From NCBI GenBank assembly GCA_949752795.1, contig CATKHW010000374.1, positions 310,001 through 374,000 of the forward strand: DNA of 64,000 bases. The letters run 5' to 3'. Each line of letters begins with the position of its first letter. The stretch's first letter is position 1. Shown here one piece after another: positions 26,070 through 38,238 of this stretch. Source of the DNA: Hyperoodon ampullatus. Taxonomy: Eukaryota; Chordata; Mammalia; Artiodactyla; Ziphiidae. The notes under the pieces were generated by a model that searched no databases, was not told the origin of the DNA, and worked only from the letters and a program-made list of their open reading frames with translations. The position numbers were made by a program, and so were the translations under genes.

Positions 26070-27808
26070 CTTTCATCAGAGACCCTGAAGGAATTGTAAA
26101 GAATTTCCCAGTTTTTTTGTTTTGTTTTTGAAATTCCTTTTTATAGTGGGTTTGAGCTGATTCTCGCTGCCATGTTTATGCCAGTCTAGACACACTTGTT
26201 TCCCTTACGGAGACATATCAATACATAGGTTTTAAGATTCTTACTAGTCAGATACTTTCCTCTGCGGGAAATATGGGGTTTTGAGTCCCTTTCACTGAGG
26301 ACGGTGTAGGTCTTGTCTATTCCATAGTTGGTTTTTGGAATGGTACCTGTGTGTATATCAAACTCTGGTTTTATGCATCACCCCACCTCTCCTTCCCCCT
26401 TAAGCAGGTAAAAGAGTGTTTTCTAAATGTGAGACACTGTCCTCTTTCCTAACTCAGTTCAAGTGTAGCCATGTTTACAGGATCTTCATAAGTGATATCT
26501 TATGATAAGTTTCTTTTTCTGTGTGACTTATTTCACTTAGAATCATCGTACCTGAATCCACCCATTTTGCTGCTACTGGTCTTATGACATTGATTTCATG
26601 GCTGAGGGATATTCCATCGTACGTAAGTACCACAATTTTTTGAACCATGTTTATATTTTCTGGGATACTTAAGGTGTATCCAAGTTGAGGTCCTTGTATG
26701 CAGTGCAGCCCTAAATTTTGGGGTGGCTCTGTCTTATTGATTTTCAGTTTTCCCAAGGTATATTCCCTAGACTGGCAGTGCCCTTGGCTCTGTAGCTCTG
26801 TTCTTTACTTGTTTTAGGGAACAGAATGCACTCCTCCAGAGAGGCAGTTGGCAATTTACATCCCGCCCTTCAGCATAACAAGGCTCCCTGTTCTCCAGGG
26901 CCTGTCTTGCCTTTCTTGTTCTTACACATTTTGTGGATGTCCCTTTTGACCGGTGGGAAGTGATACTTCTTTGTAGTGCAGATTTGCATTGCCCGCTTGC
27001 TTGCTTGGCCAAAAAGGGCGTATGCGTTTTCTCCTGAATATATTCAGGAGAAAACGCATACGCCCTTTTTGGCCAAGTGCATCATTGTCGAAGTTGTGCC
27101 CCTCTTCCTGTGCTTTAAAGGCGATTCCAACGTACCTCTTGAAATCTGTTTCCTGCTATTCTGCCTCGCTTTCAAGTCCGCCTCGTTGCCTTCCCTCAAC
27201 AGATTTTTGGACGATAGTTGTCCTTTATTACTCGGCCAGTTTGTGAATTGCTGTGCCCCTGAGCTCCATTTTTCAACTCGTTTTTGGTGAGCTGACCGCA
27301 AGTCCAAAATTTTGGTTCAGGACCTATACTGGTTCCCGGTGGGTGGCTGAGAATTTGGTTAATTCTTCTTCCTGCCGGGAAATTACAGTGATATGTGCCC
27401 GTCCAAATGCCTAACAGCTACTCTCTCATTGGTTCTCCCTCTTCCCTTTCATCCTCTGCCAAATTGGCAACCTGTGCGAACCAAGAGGTTAAAGGGGCTG
27501 TCTCTCCAAGTTGGGAGGTTGATAGTAAAGCAGACGGAAAGTCAAACCGGAGCACCAGGAGAGGGACTATTCGTTGAGTTTTAGAAACCTTCCGTATTCA
27601 CAGTGTGTCCGTTCTCTAGGTTTCCCGCACATGTTATAGCTGTACTAATATTCCCTTCAACCTGGAGAGTTCGGACCCATGGAATGGGTGCCATGCATTA
27701 TTGCTTTAAAGGGTCTGCATTTGCTCACCCAATCTCACCAATCGTCTCAGTCCCAAGTGTCCCTCCTTATGCCACATCCAGCTGTCGTTGTAGATAGCGT
27801 CATTTCAG
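26070..27808. repeat. Satellite unit 16 (dimer position B, copy 2)
   Basis: Second copy of the unit-14 type. Differences noticed are single bases, such as GTACTAAT for GTAGTAAT near 27,645 and CATTTCAG for CATTCCAG near 27,803. Perfect palindrome at 27,004-27,077. Confidence 0.94.
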
Positions 27809-29547
27809 CTTTCATCAGAGACCCTGAAGGAATTGTAAAGAATTTCCCAGTTTTTTTGTTTTGTTTTTGAAATTCCTTTTTATAGTGGGTTTGAGCTGAT
27901 TCTCGCTGCCATGTTTATGCCAGTCTAGACACACTTGATTCCCTTACAGAGACATATCAATACATAGGTTTTAAGATTCTTACTAGTCAGATATTTTCCT
28001 CTGCGGGAAATATGGGGTTTTGAGTCCCTTTCACTGAGGACGGTGTAGGTCTTGTCTATTCCATAGTTGGTTTTTGGAACGGTACCTGTGCGTATATCAA
28101 ACTCTGGTTTTATGCATCACCCCACCTCTCCTTTCCCCTTAAGCAGGTATAAGAGTGTTTTCTAAATGTGAGACACTGTTCTCTTTCCTAACTCAGTTCA
28201 AGTGTAGCCATGTTTACAGGATCTTCATAAGTGATATCTTATGATAAGTTTCTTTTTCTGTGTGACTTATTTCACTTAGAATCATCGTACCTGAATCCAC
28301 CCATTTTGCTGCTACTGGTCTTATGACATTGATTTCATGGCTGAGGGATATTCCATCGTACGTAAGTACCACAATTTTTTGAACCATGTTTATATTTTCT
28401 GGGATACTTAAGGTGTATCCAAGTTGAGGTCCTTGTATGCAGTGCAGCCCTAAATTTTGGGGTGGCTCTGTCTTATTGATTTTCAGTTTTCCCAAGGTAT
28501 ATTCCCTAGACTGGAAGTGCCCTTGGCTCTGTAGCTCTGTTGTTTACTTTTTTTAGGGAACAGAATGCACTCCTCCAGAGAGGCAGTTGGCAATTTACAT
28601 CCCGCCCATCAGCATAACAAGGCCCCCTGTTCTCCAGGGCCTGTGTTGCCTTTCTGGTTTTTACACATTTTGTGGATGTCCCTTTTGACCGGTGGGAAGT
28701 GATACTTCTTTGTAGTGCAGATTTGCATTTCCCGCTTGTTTGCTTGGCCAAAAAGGGCGTATGCGTTTTGTCCTGAATATATTCAGGAGAAAACGCATAC
28801 GCCCTTTTTGGCCAAGTGCATCATTGTCGAAGTTGTGCCCCTCTTCCTGTGCTTTAAAAGCGATTCCAACGTACCTCTTGAAATCTGTTTCCTGCTATTC
28901 AGCCTCGCTTTCAAGTCCGCCTCGTTGCCTTCCCTCATCAGAATTTTGGACGATAGTTGTCCTTTATTACTCGGCCAGTTTGTGAATTGCTGTGTCCCTG
29001 AGCTACATTTTTCAACTCGTTTTTGGTGAGCTGAGCGCAAGTCCAAAATTTTGGTTCAGGACCTATACTGGTTCCCAGTGGGTGGCTGAGACTTTGGTTA
29101 ATTATTCTTCCTGCCGGGAAATTACAGTGAAATGTGCCTGTCCAAATGGCTAACAGCTACTCTCTCATTGGTTCTCCCTCTTCCCTTTCATCCTCTGCCA
29201 AATTGGCAACCTGTGCGAATCAGGAGGTTAAAAGGGGTGTCTCTCCAAGTTGGGAGGTTGATAGTAAAGCAGATGGAAAGTCAAACTGGTGCACCAGGAG
29301 AGGGACTATTCGTTGAGTTTTAGAAACATTTGGTATTCACAGTGTGTCCCTTCTCTAGGTTTCCCGTACATGTTATAGCTGTAGTAATATTGCCTTCAAC
29401 CTGGAGAGTTGGGACCCATGGAATGGGTGCCAGGCATTTGTGCTTTAAAGGGTCTGCATTTGCTCACCCAATCTCACCAATCCTCTCAGTCCCAAGTGTC
29501 CCTGCTTATGCCACATCCAGCTGTCATTGTAGATAGGGTCATTCCAG
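27809..29547. repeat. Satellite unit 17 (chimeric)
   Basis: The first 700-750 bp continue the dimer type (like unit 15, including AACAGAATG near 28,559). The remainder does not, and its last part (from about 29,120) carries the unit-9 haplotype. Palindrome 28,743-28,816 has a left-arm change (TTTTGTCC). Confidence 0.93.
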
Positions 29548-31285
29548 CTTTCATCAGAGACCCTGAAGGAATTGTAAAGAATTTCCAGTATTTTTGTTTT
29601 GTTTTTGAAATTCCTTTTTATAGTGGGTTTGAGCTGATTCTCGCTGCCATGTTTATGCCAGTCTAGACACACTTGATTCCCTTACGGAGACATATCTATA
29701 CATAGGTATTAAGATTCTTACTAGTCAGATATATTCCTCTGCGGGAAATATGGGGTTTTGAGTCCCTTTCACTGAGGAAGGTGTAGGTCTTGTCTATTCC
29801 ATAGTTGGTTTTTGGAACGGTACCTGTGCTTATATCAAACTCTGGTTTTATGCATCACCCCACCTCTCCGTCCCCCTTAAGCAGGCATAAGAGTGTTTTC
29901 TAAATGTGAGACACTGCTCTCTTTCCCAACTCAGTTCAAGTGTAGCCATATTTACAGGATCTTCATAAGTGATATCTTATGATAAGTTTCTTTTTCTGTG
30001 TGACTTATTTCACTTAGAATCATCGTACCTGAATCCACCCATTTTGCTGCTACTGGTCTTATGACATTGATTTCATGGCTGAGGGATATTCCATCATACG
30101 TAAGTACCACAATATTTTGAACCATTTTTATATTTCCTGGGATATCTAAGGTGTACCCAAGTTGAGGTCCTTGTAAGCAGTGCAGCCCTAAATTTTGGGG
30201 TGGCTCTGTCTTATTGATTTTCAGTTTTCCCAAGGTATATTCCCTAGACTGGAAGTTCCCTTGGCTCTGTAGCTCTGTTGTTTACTTGTTTTAGGGAACA
30301 CAATGAACTCCTCCGGAGAGGCAGTTGGCAATTTACATCCCGCCCATCAGCATAACAAGGCTCCCTGTTCTCCAGGGCCTGTCTTGCCTTTCTGGTTTTT
30401 ACACATTTTGTGGATGTCACTTTCGACCGGTGGGAAGTGATACTTCTTTGTAGTGCAGATTTGCATTGCCCACTTGCTTGCTTTGCCAAAAAGGGCGTAT
30501 GCGTTTTCTTCTGAATATATTCAGGAGAAAACGCATACGCCCTTTTTGGCCAAGTGCATCATTGTCGAAGTTGTGCCCCTCTTCCTGTGCTTTAAAGCCG
30601 ATTCCAACGTACCTCTTGAAATCTGTTTCCTGCTATTCTGCCTCTCTTTCAAGTCCGCCTCGTTGCCGTCCCTCAACATATTTTTGGACGATAGTTGTCC
30701 TTTATTACTCGGCCAGTTTGTGAATTGCTGTGCCCCTGAGCTCCATTTTTCAACTCGTTTTTGGTGAGCTGACCGCAAGTCCAAAATTTTGGTTCAGGAC
30801 CTATGCTGGTTCCCGGTGGGGGGCTGAGACTTTGGTTAATTCTTCTTCCTGCCGGGAAGTTAGAGTGATATGTGCCCGTCCAAATGCCTAACAGCTACTC
30901 TCTCATTGGTTCTCCCTCTTCCCCTTCATCCTCTGCCAAATTGGAAACCTGTGCGAACCAGGAGGTTAAAGGGGCTGTCTCTCCAAGTTGGGAGATTGAT
31001 AGTAAAGCAGATGGAAAGTCAAACCGGAACACCAGGAGAGGGAGTATTCGTTGAGTTTTAGAAACCTTTCATATTCACAGTGTGTCGGTTCTCTAGGTTT
31101 CCCGTACATGTTATAACTGTAGTAATATTCCCTTTAACCTGGAGAGTTGGGACCAATGGAATGGGTGCCATGCATTATTGCTTTAAAGGGTCTGCATTTG
31201 CTCACCCAATCTCACCAATCCTCTCAGTCCCAAGTGTCCCTCCTTATGCCACATCCAGCTGTCGTTGTAGATAGGGTCATTCCAG
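29548..31285. repeat. Satellite unit 18
   Basis: Full unit. Palindrome 30,481-30,554 with several left-arm changes (CTTTGCC, TTCTTCTG). Its first third shares CTCCGGAGAGG with unit 11. Confidence 0.93.
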
Positions 31286-33023
31286 GTTTCATCAGAGACC
31301 CTGAAGGAATTGTAAAGAATTTCCCAGTTTTTTTGTTTTGTTTTTGAAATTCCTTTTTATAGTGGGTTTGATCTAATTCTGGCTGCCATGTATATGCCAG
31401 TCTAGACACACTTGATTCCCTTACGGAGACATATCAATATATAGGTTTTAAGATTCTTACTAGTCAGATATATTCCTCTGCGGGAAATATGGGGTTTTGA
31501 GTCCGTTTCACTGTGGAAGGTGTAGGTCTTGTCTATTCCATAGTTGGTTTTTGGAACGGTACCTGTGCTTATATCAAACTCTGGTTTTATGCATCACCCC
31601 ACCTCACCTTCCCCCTTAAGCAGGCATAAGAGTGTTTTCTAAATGTGAGACACTGTTCTCTTTCCTAACTCACTTCAAGTGTAGCCATGTTTACAGGATC
31701 TTCATAAGTGATATCTTATGATAAGTTTATTTTTCTGTGTGACTTATTTCACATAGAATCATCGTACCTGAATCTACTCATTTTGCTGCTACTGGTCTTA
31801 TGACATTGATTTCATGGCTGAGGGATATTCCATCGTACGTAAGTACCACAATTTTATGAACCATTTTTATATTTCCTGGGATATTTAAGGTGTACTCAAG
31901 TTGATGTCTTTGTAAGCAGTGCAGCCCTAAATTTTGGTGTGGCTGTGTCTTATTGATTTTCAGTTTTCCCAAGGTATATTCCCTAGACTGGAAGTGCCCT
32001 TGGCTCTGTAGCTCTGTTCTTTACTTGTTTTAGGGAACACAATGCACTCCTCCAGAGAGGCAGTTGGCAATTTACATCCCGCCCATCAGCATAACAAGAC
32101 TCCCTCTTCTCCAGGGCCTGTCTTGCCTTTCTGGTTTTTACACATTTTGTGGATGTCCCTTTTGACAGGTGGGAAGTGATACTTCTTTGTAGTGCAGATT
32201 TGCATTGCCCACTTGCTTGCTTGGCCAAAAAGGGCATATGCGTTTTCTCCTGAATATATTCAGGAGAAAACGCATATGCCCTTTTTGGCCAAGTGCATCA
32301 TTGTCGAAGTTGTGCCTCTCTTCCTGTGCTTTAAAGGCGATTCCAACGTACATCTTGAAATCTGTTTCCTGCTATTCTGCCTCGCTTTCAAGTCCGCCTC
32401 GTTGTCTTCCCTCAACAGATTTTTGGACGATTGTTGTCCTTTATTACTTGGCCAGTTTGTGAATTGCTGTGCCCCTGAGCTCCATTTTTCAACTCGTTTT
32501 GGTGAGCTGACCGCAAGTCCAAAATTTTGGTTCAGGACGTATACTGGTTCCCGGTGGGTGGCTGAGACTTTGGTTAATTCTTCTTCCTGCCGGGAAATTA
32601 CAGTGATATGTGCCCATCCAAATGCCTAACAGCTAATCTCTCATTGGTTCTCCCTCTTCCCTTTCATCCTCTGCCAAATTGGCAACGTGTGTGAACAAGG
32701 AGGTTAAAGGGGCTGTCTCTCCATGTTGGGAGGTTGATAGTAAAGCAGATGGAAAGTCAAACCAGAGCACCAGGAGAGGGAATATTCGCTGAGTTTTAGA
32801 AACCTTTCGTATTCACAGTGTGTCCATTCTCTAGGTTTCTGGTACATGTTATAACTGTAGTAATATTCCCTTCAACCTGGAGAGTTGGGACCCATGGAAT
32901 GGGTGCCATGCATTATTGCTTTAAAGGGTCTGCATTTGCTCACCAAATCTCACCAATCCTCTCAGTCCCAAGTGTCCAGCCTTATGCCATATCCAGCTGG
33001 CGTTGTAGATAGGGTCATTCCAG
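31286..33023. repeat. Satellite unit 19 (covarying palindrome)
   Basis: Full unit. Palindrome 32,220-32,293 is perfect with both arms changed at a CpG pair: GGGCATATG on the left and CATATGCCC on the right, for GGGCGTATG and CATACGCCC. Confidence 0.94.
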
Positions 33024-34761
33024 GATTCATCAGAGACCCTGAAGGAATTGTAAAGAATTTCCCATTTTTTTGTTTTGTTTTTGAAATTCCTTTTTATAGT
33101 GGGTTTGAGCTGATTCTCGCTGCCATGTTTTTGCCAGTCTAGACACACTTGATTCCCTTACGGAGACATATCAATACATAGGTTTTAAGATTCTTACTAG
33201 TCAGATATATTCCTCTCCGGGAAATATGGGGTTTTGAGTCCCTTTCACTGAGGAAGGTGTAGGTTTTGTCTATTCCATAGTTGGTTTTTGGAACGGTACC
33301 TGTGCTTATATCAAACTCTGGTTTTATACATCACCCCACCTCTCCTTCCCCCTTAAGCAGGCATAAGAGTGTTTTCTAAATGTGAGACACTGTTCTCTTT
33401 CCTAACTGAGTTCAAGTGTAGCCATGTTTACAGGATCTTCATAAGTGATATCTTATGATAAGTTTCTTTTTCTCTGTGACTTAGTTCACTTAGAATCATC
33501 GTACCTGAATCTACCCATTTTGCTGCTACTGGTCTTATGACATTGATTTCATGGCTGACGGATATTCCATCATACGTAAGTACCACAATTTTTTGAACCA
33601 TTTTTATATTTCCTGGGATATTTAAGGTGTACCCAAGTTGAGGTCCTTGTAAGCAGTGCAGCCCTAAATTTTGGGCTTGCTCTGTCTTATTGAGTTTAAG
33701 TTTTCCCAAGGTATATTCCCTAGACTGGAAGTGCCCTTAGCTCTGTAGATCTGTTGTTTACTTGTTTTAGGGAACACAATGCACTCCTCCAGAGAAGCAG
33801 TTGGCAATTTACATCCCGCCCATCAGCATAACAAGGCTCCCTGTTCTCCAGGGCCTGTCTTGCCTTTCTGGTTTTTACACATTTTGTGGATGTCCCTTTT
33901 GACCGGTGGGAAGTGATACTTCTCTGTAGTGCAGATTTGCATTGTCCGCTTGCTTGCTTGGCCAAAAAGGGCGTATGCGTTTTCTCCTGAATATATTCAG
34001 GAGAAAACGCATACGCCCTTTTTGGCCAAGTGCATCACTGTCGAAGTAGTGCCCCTCTTCCTGTGCTTTAAAGGCGATTCCAACGTACCTCTTGAAATGT
34101 CTTTCCTGCTATTCTGCCTCGCTTTCAAGTCCGCCTCGTTGCCTTCCCTCAACAGATTTTAGGACGATAGTTGTCCTTTATTACTCAGCCAGTTTGTGAA
34201 TTGCTATGCCCCGGAGCTCCATTTTTCAACTCGTTTTTTGTGAGCTGACCGCAAGTCCAAAATTTTGGTTCAGGACCTCTGCTGGTTCCCGGTGAGGGGC
34301 TGAGTCTTTGGGTAATTCTTCTTCCTGCCGGGAAGTTAGAGTGATATGTGCCCGTCCAAATGCCTAACAGCTACTCTCTCACTGGTTCTCCCTCTTCCCT
34401 TTCATCCTCTGCCAAATTGGCAACCTGTGCGAACCAGGAGGTTAAAGGGGCTGTCTCTCCAAGTTGGGAGATTGATAGTAAAGCAGATGGAAAGTCAAAC
34501 CGGAGCACCAGGAGTGGGACTATTCGTTGAGTTTTAGAAAACTTTCGTATTCACTCTGTGTCCGTTCTCTAGGTTTCCCGTACATGTTATAAATGTAGTA
34601 ATATTCCCTTCAACCTGGAGAGTTGGGACCCATGGAATGGGTGCCATGCATTATTGCTTTAAAGGGTCTGCATTTTCTCACCCAATCTCATCAATCCTCT
34701 CAGTCCCAAGTGTCCCTCCTTATGCCACATCCAGCTGTCATTGTAGATAGGGTCATTCCAG
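33024..34761. repeat. Satellite unit 20
   Basis: Full unit with a perfect palindrome at 33,957-34,030. Carries the CATTATTGC state near 34,650. Confidence 0.93.
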
Positions 34762-36500
34762 GTTTCATCAGAGACCCTGAAGGAATTGTAAAGAATTTCC
34801 CAGTTTTTTTGTTTTGTTTTTGAAATTCCTTTTTATAGTGGGTTTGAGCTGATTCTCGCTGCCATGTTTATGCCAGTCTAGACACACTTGTTTCCCTTAT
34901 GGAGATATATCAATCCATAGGTTTTAAGATTCTTACTAGTCAGATATATTCCTCTGCGGGAAATATGGGGTTTTGAGTCCCTTTCACTGAGGAAGGTGTA
35001 GGTCTTGTCTATTCCATAGTTGGTTTTTGGAACGGTACCTGTGCTTATAGCAAACTCTGGTTTTATGCATCACCCCACCTCTCCTTCCCCCTTAAGCAGG
35101 CAAAAGAGTGTTTTCTAAATGTGAGACTCTGTTCTTTTTCCTAAATCAGTTCAAGTGTAGCCATGTTTACAGGATCTTCATGAGTGATATCTTATGATAA
35201 GTTTCTTTTTTTGTGTGACTTATTTCACGTAGAATCATCGTACCTGAATCCACTCATTTTGCTGCTAATGGTATTATAACATTTATTTAATGGCTGAGGG
35301 ATATTCCATCGTACATAAGGAACACAATTTTTTGAACCATTTTTATATTTCCTGGGATATTTAAGGTGTATCCAAGTTGAGGTTCTTTTAATCAGTGCAG
35401 CCCTAAATTTTGGGCTGGCTCTGTCTTATTGAGTTTCAGTTTTCCCAAGGTATATTCCCTAGACTGGAAGTGCCCTTGGCTCTGTAGATCTGTTGTTTAC
35501 TTGTTTTAGGGAACACAATGCACTCCTACAGAGAGGCAGTTGGCAATTTACATCCCGCCCATCAGCATAACAAGGCTCCCTGTTCTCCAGGACCTGTCTT
35601 GCCTTTCTGGTTTTTACACATTTTGTGGATGTCCGTTTTGACCGGTGGGAAGTGCTACTTCTCTGTAGTGCAGATTTGCATTGCCCGCTTGCTTGCTTGG
35701 CCAAAATGTGCGTATGCGTTTTCTCCTGAATATATTCAGGAGAAAACGCATACGCCCTTTTTGGCCAAGTGCATCATTGTCGAAGTTGTGCCCCACTTCC
35801 TGTGATTTAAACGTGATTCCAACGTACCTCTTTGAATCTGTTTCCTGCTATTCTGCCTCGCTTTCAAGTCCGCCTCGTTGCCTTCCCTCAACAGATTTTT
35901 GGACGATAGTTGTTCTTTATTACTCGGCCAGTTTGTGAATTGCTGTGCCCCTGAGCTCCATTTTTCAACTCGTTTTTTGTGAGCTGACCGCAAGTCCAAA
36001 ATTTTGGTTCAGGACCTATACTGTTTCCCGGGGTGTGGCTGAGAATTTGGTAAATTCTTCTTCCTGCCAGGAAGTTAGAGTGAAATGTGTCCGTCCAAAT
36101 GCCTAACAGCTACTCTCTCATTGGTTCTCCCTCTTCCCTTTCATCCTCTGCCAAATTGGAAACCTGTGCGAACCAGGAGGTTAAAGGGGCTGTCTCTCCA
36201 AGTTGGGAGATTGATAGTAAAGCTGATGGAAAATCAAACTGGAGCACAAGGAGAGGGACTATTCTTTGAGTTTTAGAAACCATTTGTATACACAGTTTTT
36301 CCGTTCTCTAGGTTTCCCGTACATGTTATAGCTGTAGTAATAGTTCCTTCAACCTGGAGAGTTGGGACCCATGGAATGGGTGCCACATATTATTGTTTTA
36401 AAGTGTCTTCATTTGTTCACCCAATCTCACCAATCCTCTCAGTCCCAAGTGTCCAGCCTTATGCCACATCCAGCTGTCGTTGTTGATAGGGTCATTCCAG
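34762..36500. repeat. Satellite unit 21
   Basis: Full unit, visibly more diverged than units 1-20. Palindrome 35,696-35,769 with left-arm changes (CCAAAATGTGCG) that anticipate the older units to the right. Confidence 0.92.
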
Positions 36501-38238
36501 GTTTCATCAGAGACCCTGAAGGAATTGTAAAGAATTTCCCTGTTTTTTGTTTTGTTTTTGAATTTCCTTTTCTAGTGGGTTTGAGCTGATTCTCGCTGCA
36601 ATGTTTATGCCAGTCTAGACACACTTGATTCCCTTACAGAGACATATCAATACTTAGGTTTTAAGATTCTTACTAGTAAGATATATTCCTCTGCGCGAAA
36701 TATGGGGTTTTGAGTCCCGTTCTCAGAGGAAATAGTAGGTCTTGTGTATTCTGTATTTGGATTATGGAACCGTACCTGTGCTAATATCAAACTCTGGTTT
36801 TATTCATCATCCCACCTCTGCTTTCCCCTTAAGCATGCATAAGAGTGTTTTCTAAATATGAGACTCTGTTCCCTTTCCTAATTCATTCCATGTGTAGCCA
36901 TGTTTATATACCCTTCATAAGTGATATCTTATGATAAGTTTCTTTTTCTGTGTGATTTTTTCAGTTAGAATCATCGTACATGAATCCCGTCATTATGCTG
37001 CTACTGGCCTTATGACATTGACTTCATGGTTGAGGGATATTCCATCATACGTATGTACCACAATTTCTTTACCATTTTTGTCTTTCCTGGGATATATAAG
37101 GTGTCCCGAAGTCGAGGTTCTTGTAAGCAGTGCTGCCATAAATTTTGGGGTGGCTGTGTCTTATTGATTTTCAATTTTCCCAAGGTATATTCCCGTGACT
37201 GGAAGTGCATTAGGTTGTGAAGCACTGTTGTTTACTTCTTTTTGGGTACACAATGCACTCCTCCAGAGTGGCTGTTGGCAATTTACATCCCACCCATCCG
37301 CATAACAAGGCTCCCTCTTCTCCAGATCCTGTCTTGCCTTTCTTGTTTTTACACATTTTACGGATGTCCCTTTTGACCGGTTGGAAGTGATACTTCTTTG
37401 TAGTGCAGATTTGCATTGTGCGGTTGCTTGGTTGGACAAAATGTGCGTATGCGTTTTCTCCTGAATATATTCAGGAGAAAACGCATGCGCCCTTTATGGA
37501 CAATTCCATAATTGTCGAAGTTGTGATGCTTTTCCTGTGTTTAAAGGCGATTCCAATGTACTTCTGGAAATCTGTTTCGTGCACTTCTGCCTCACTTTCA
37601 AGTCCGCCTCATGGCTTTCTCTCAACAGATTTTTGGAAGAGAGTAGTCCTTTATAACTCTGCAAGTTAGTGAATTTCTGTGCCCCTGAGCTCCATTTTTC
37701 AACTTGCGTTTTTGTGAGCTGACTGCCAATCCACAATTTTGCTTCAGGACCTATAGTGGTTCCATTGGGGGGGCTGGCTCAGAGTTTGTTAATTCTTCTT
37801 CGTGACGGGAATTTAGAGTGACATGTGGCCATCCAAATGCCTACAGCTACTCTCTAATTGTTTCTCCCTCTTCCCTTGTATCCTCTGCACAACGTGCCAA
37901 CTGTGCGAACCAGGAGGTTAAAGGTGCTGACTCTCCAATTTGGGAGATTGATACTAAAGCAGTTGGAATGTCAAACTGGTGCACAAGGAGAGAAAAAAAT
38001 TAGTAGAGTTTTAGAAACATTTCACCATCAGATGGTGTCCATTCTCTAGGTTTCCCATACATGTTATAACTGTAGTGATATTCCCTTCTACCTGGAGAGT
38101 TGGGAACCATGGAATGGGTGCCAGGTATTATTGCTTAAAACGGTCTGCATTTTCTCACCCAATCTCACCAATCCTCTCAGTCCCAAGTGAACAGCCTTAT
38201 GCCACATCCAGCTGTCGTTGTAGATAGGGTCATTCTAA
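36501..38238. repeat. Satellite unit 22 (old type)
   Basis: Clearly older sequence. It has GGAAGAGAGTAGTCC, GACATGTGGCC and a TTGGACAAAATG palindrome arm (37,431-37,504). Units 23 and 24 share most of these states, and the GGAAGAGAGTAGTCC state recurs beyond the minisatellite, but units 1-21 lack them. Confidence 0.9.

Larger units (their letters stand above)
20990..28560. repeat. 3,478-bp two-unit higher-order repeat, about 2.2 copies
   Basis: Units 13+14 are repeated as units 15+16, and the first part of unit 17 starts a third copy. Positions of private variants recur at a spacing of exactly 3,478 bp, while neighbouring units (13 versus 14) differ more. Only a handful of single-base differences were seen by eye between the two full dimers, so the duplication is recent or still being homogenised. 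Confidence 0.9.

Noticed and set aside
905..36000. Recurrent open frames of 60-104 codons in nearly every satellite unit, on both strands
   Set aside because: They recur because the units are near-copies. Several cross the palindrome or degenerate L1 sequence, overlap each other on both strands, and are broken by indels in individual units.
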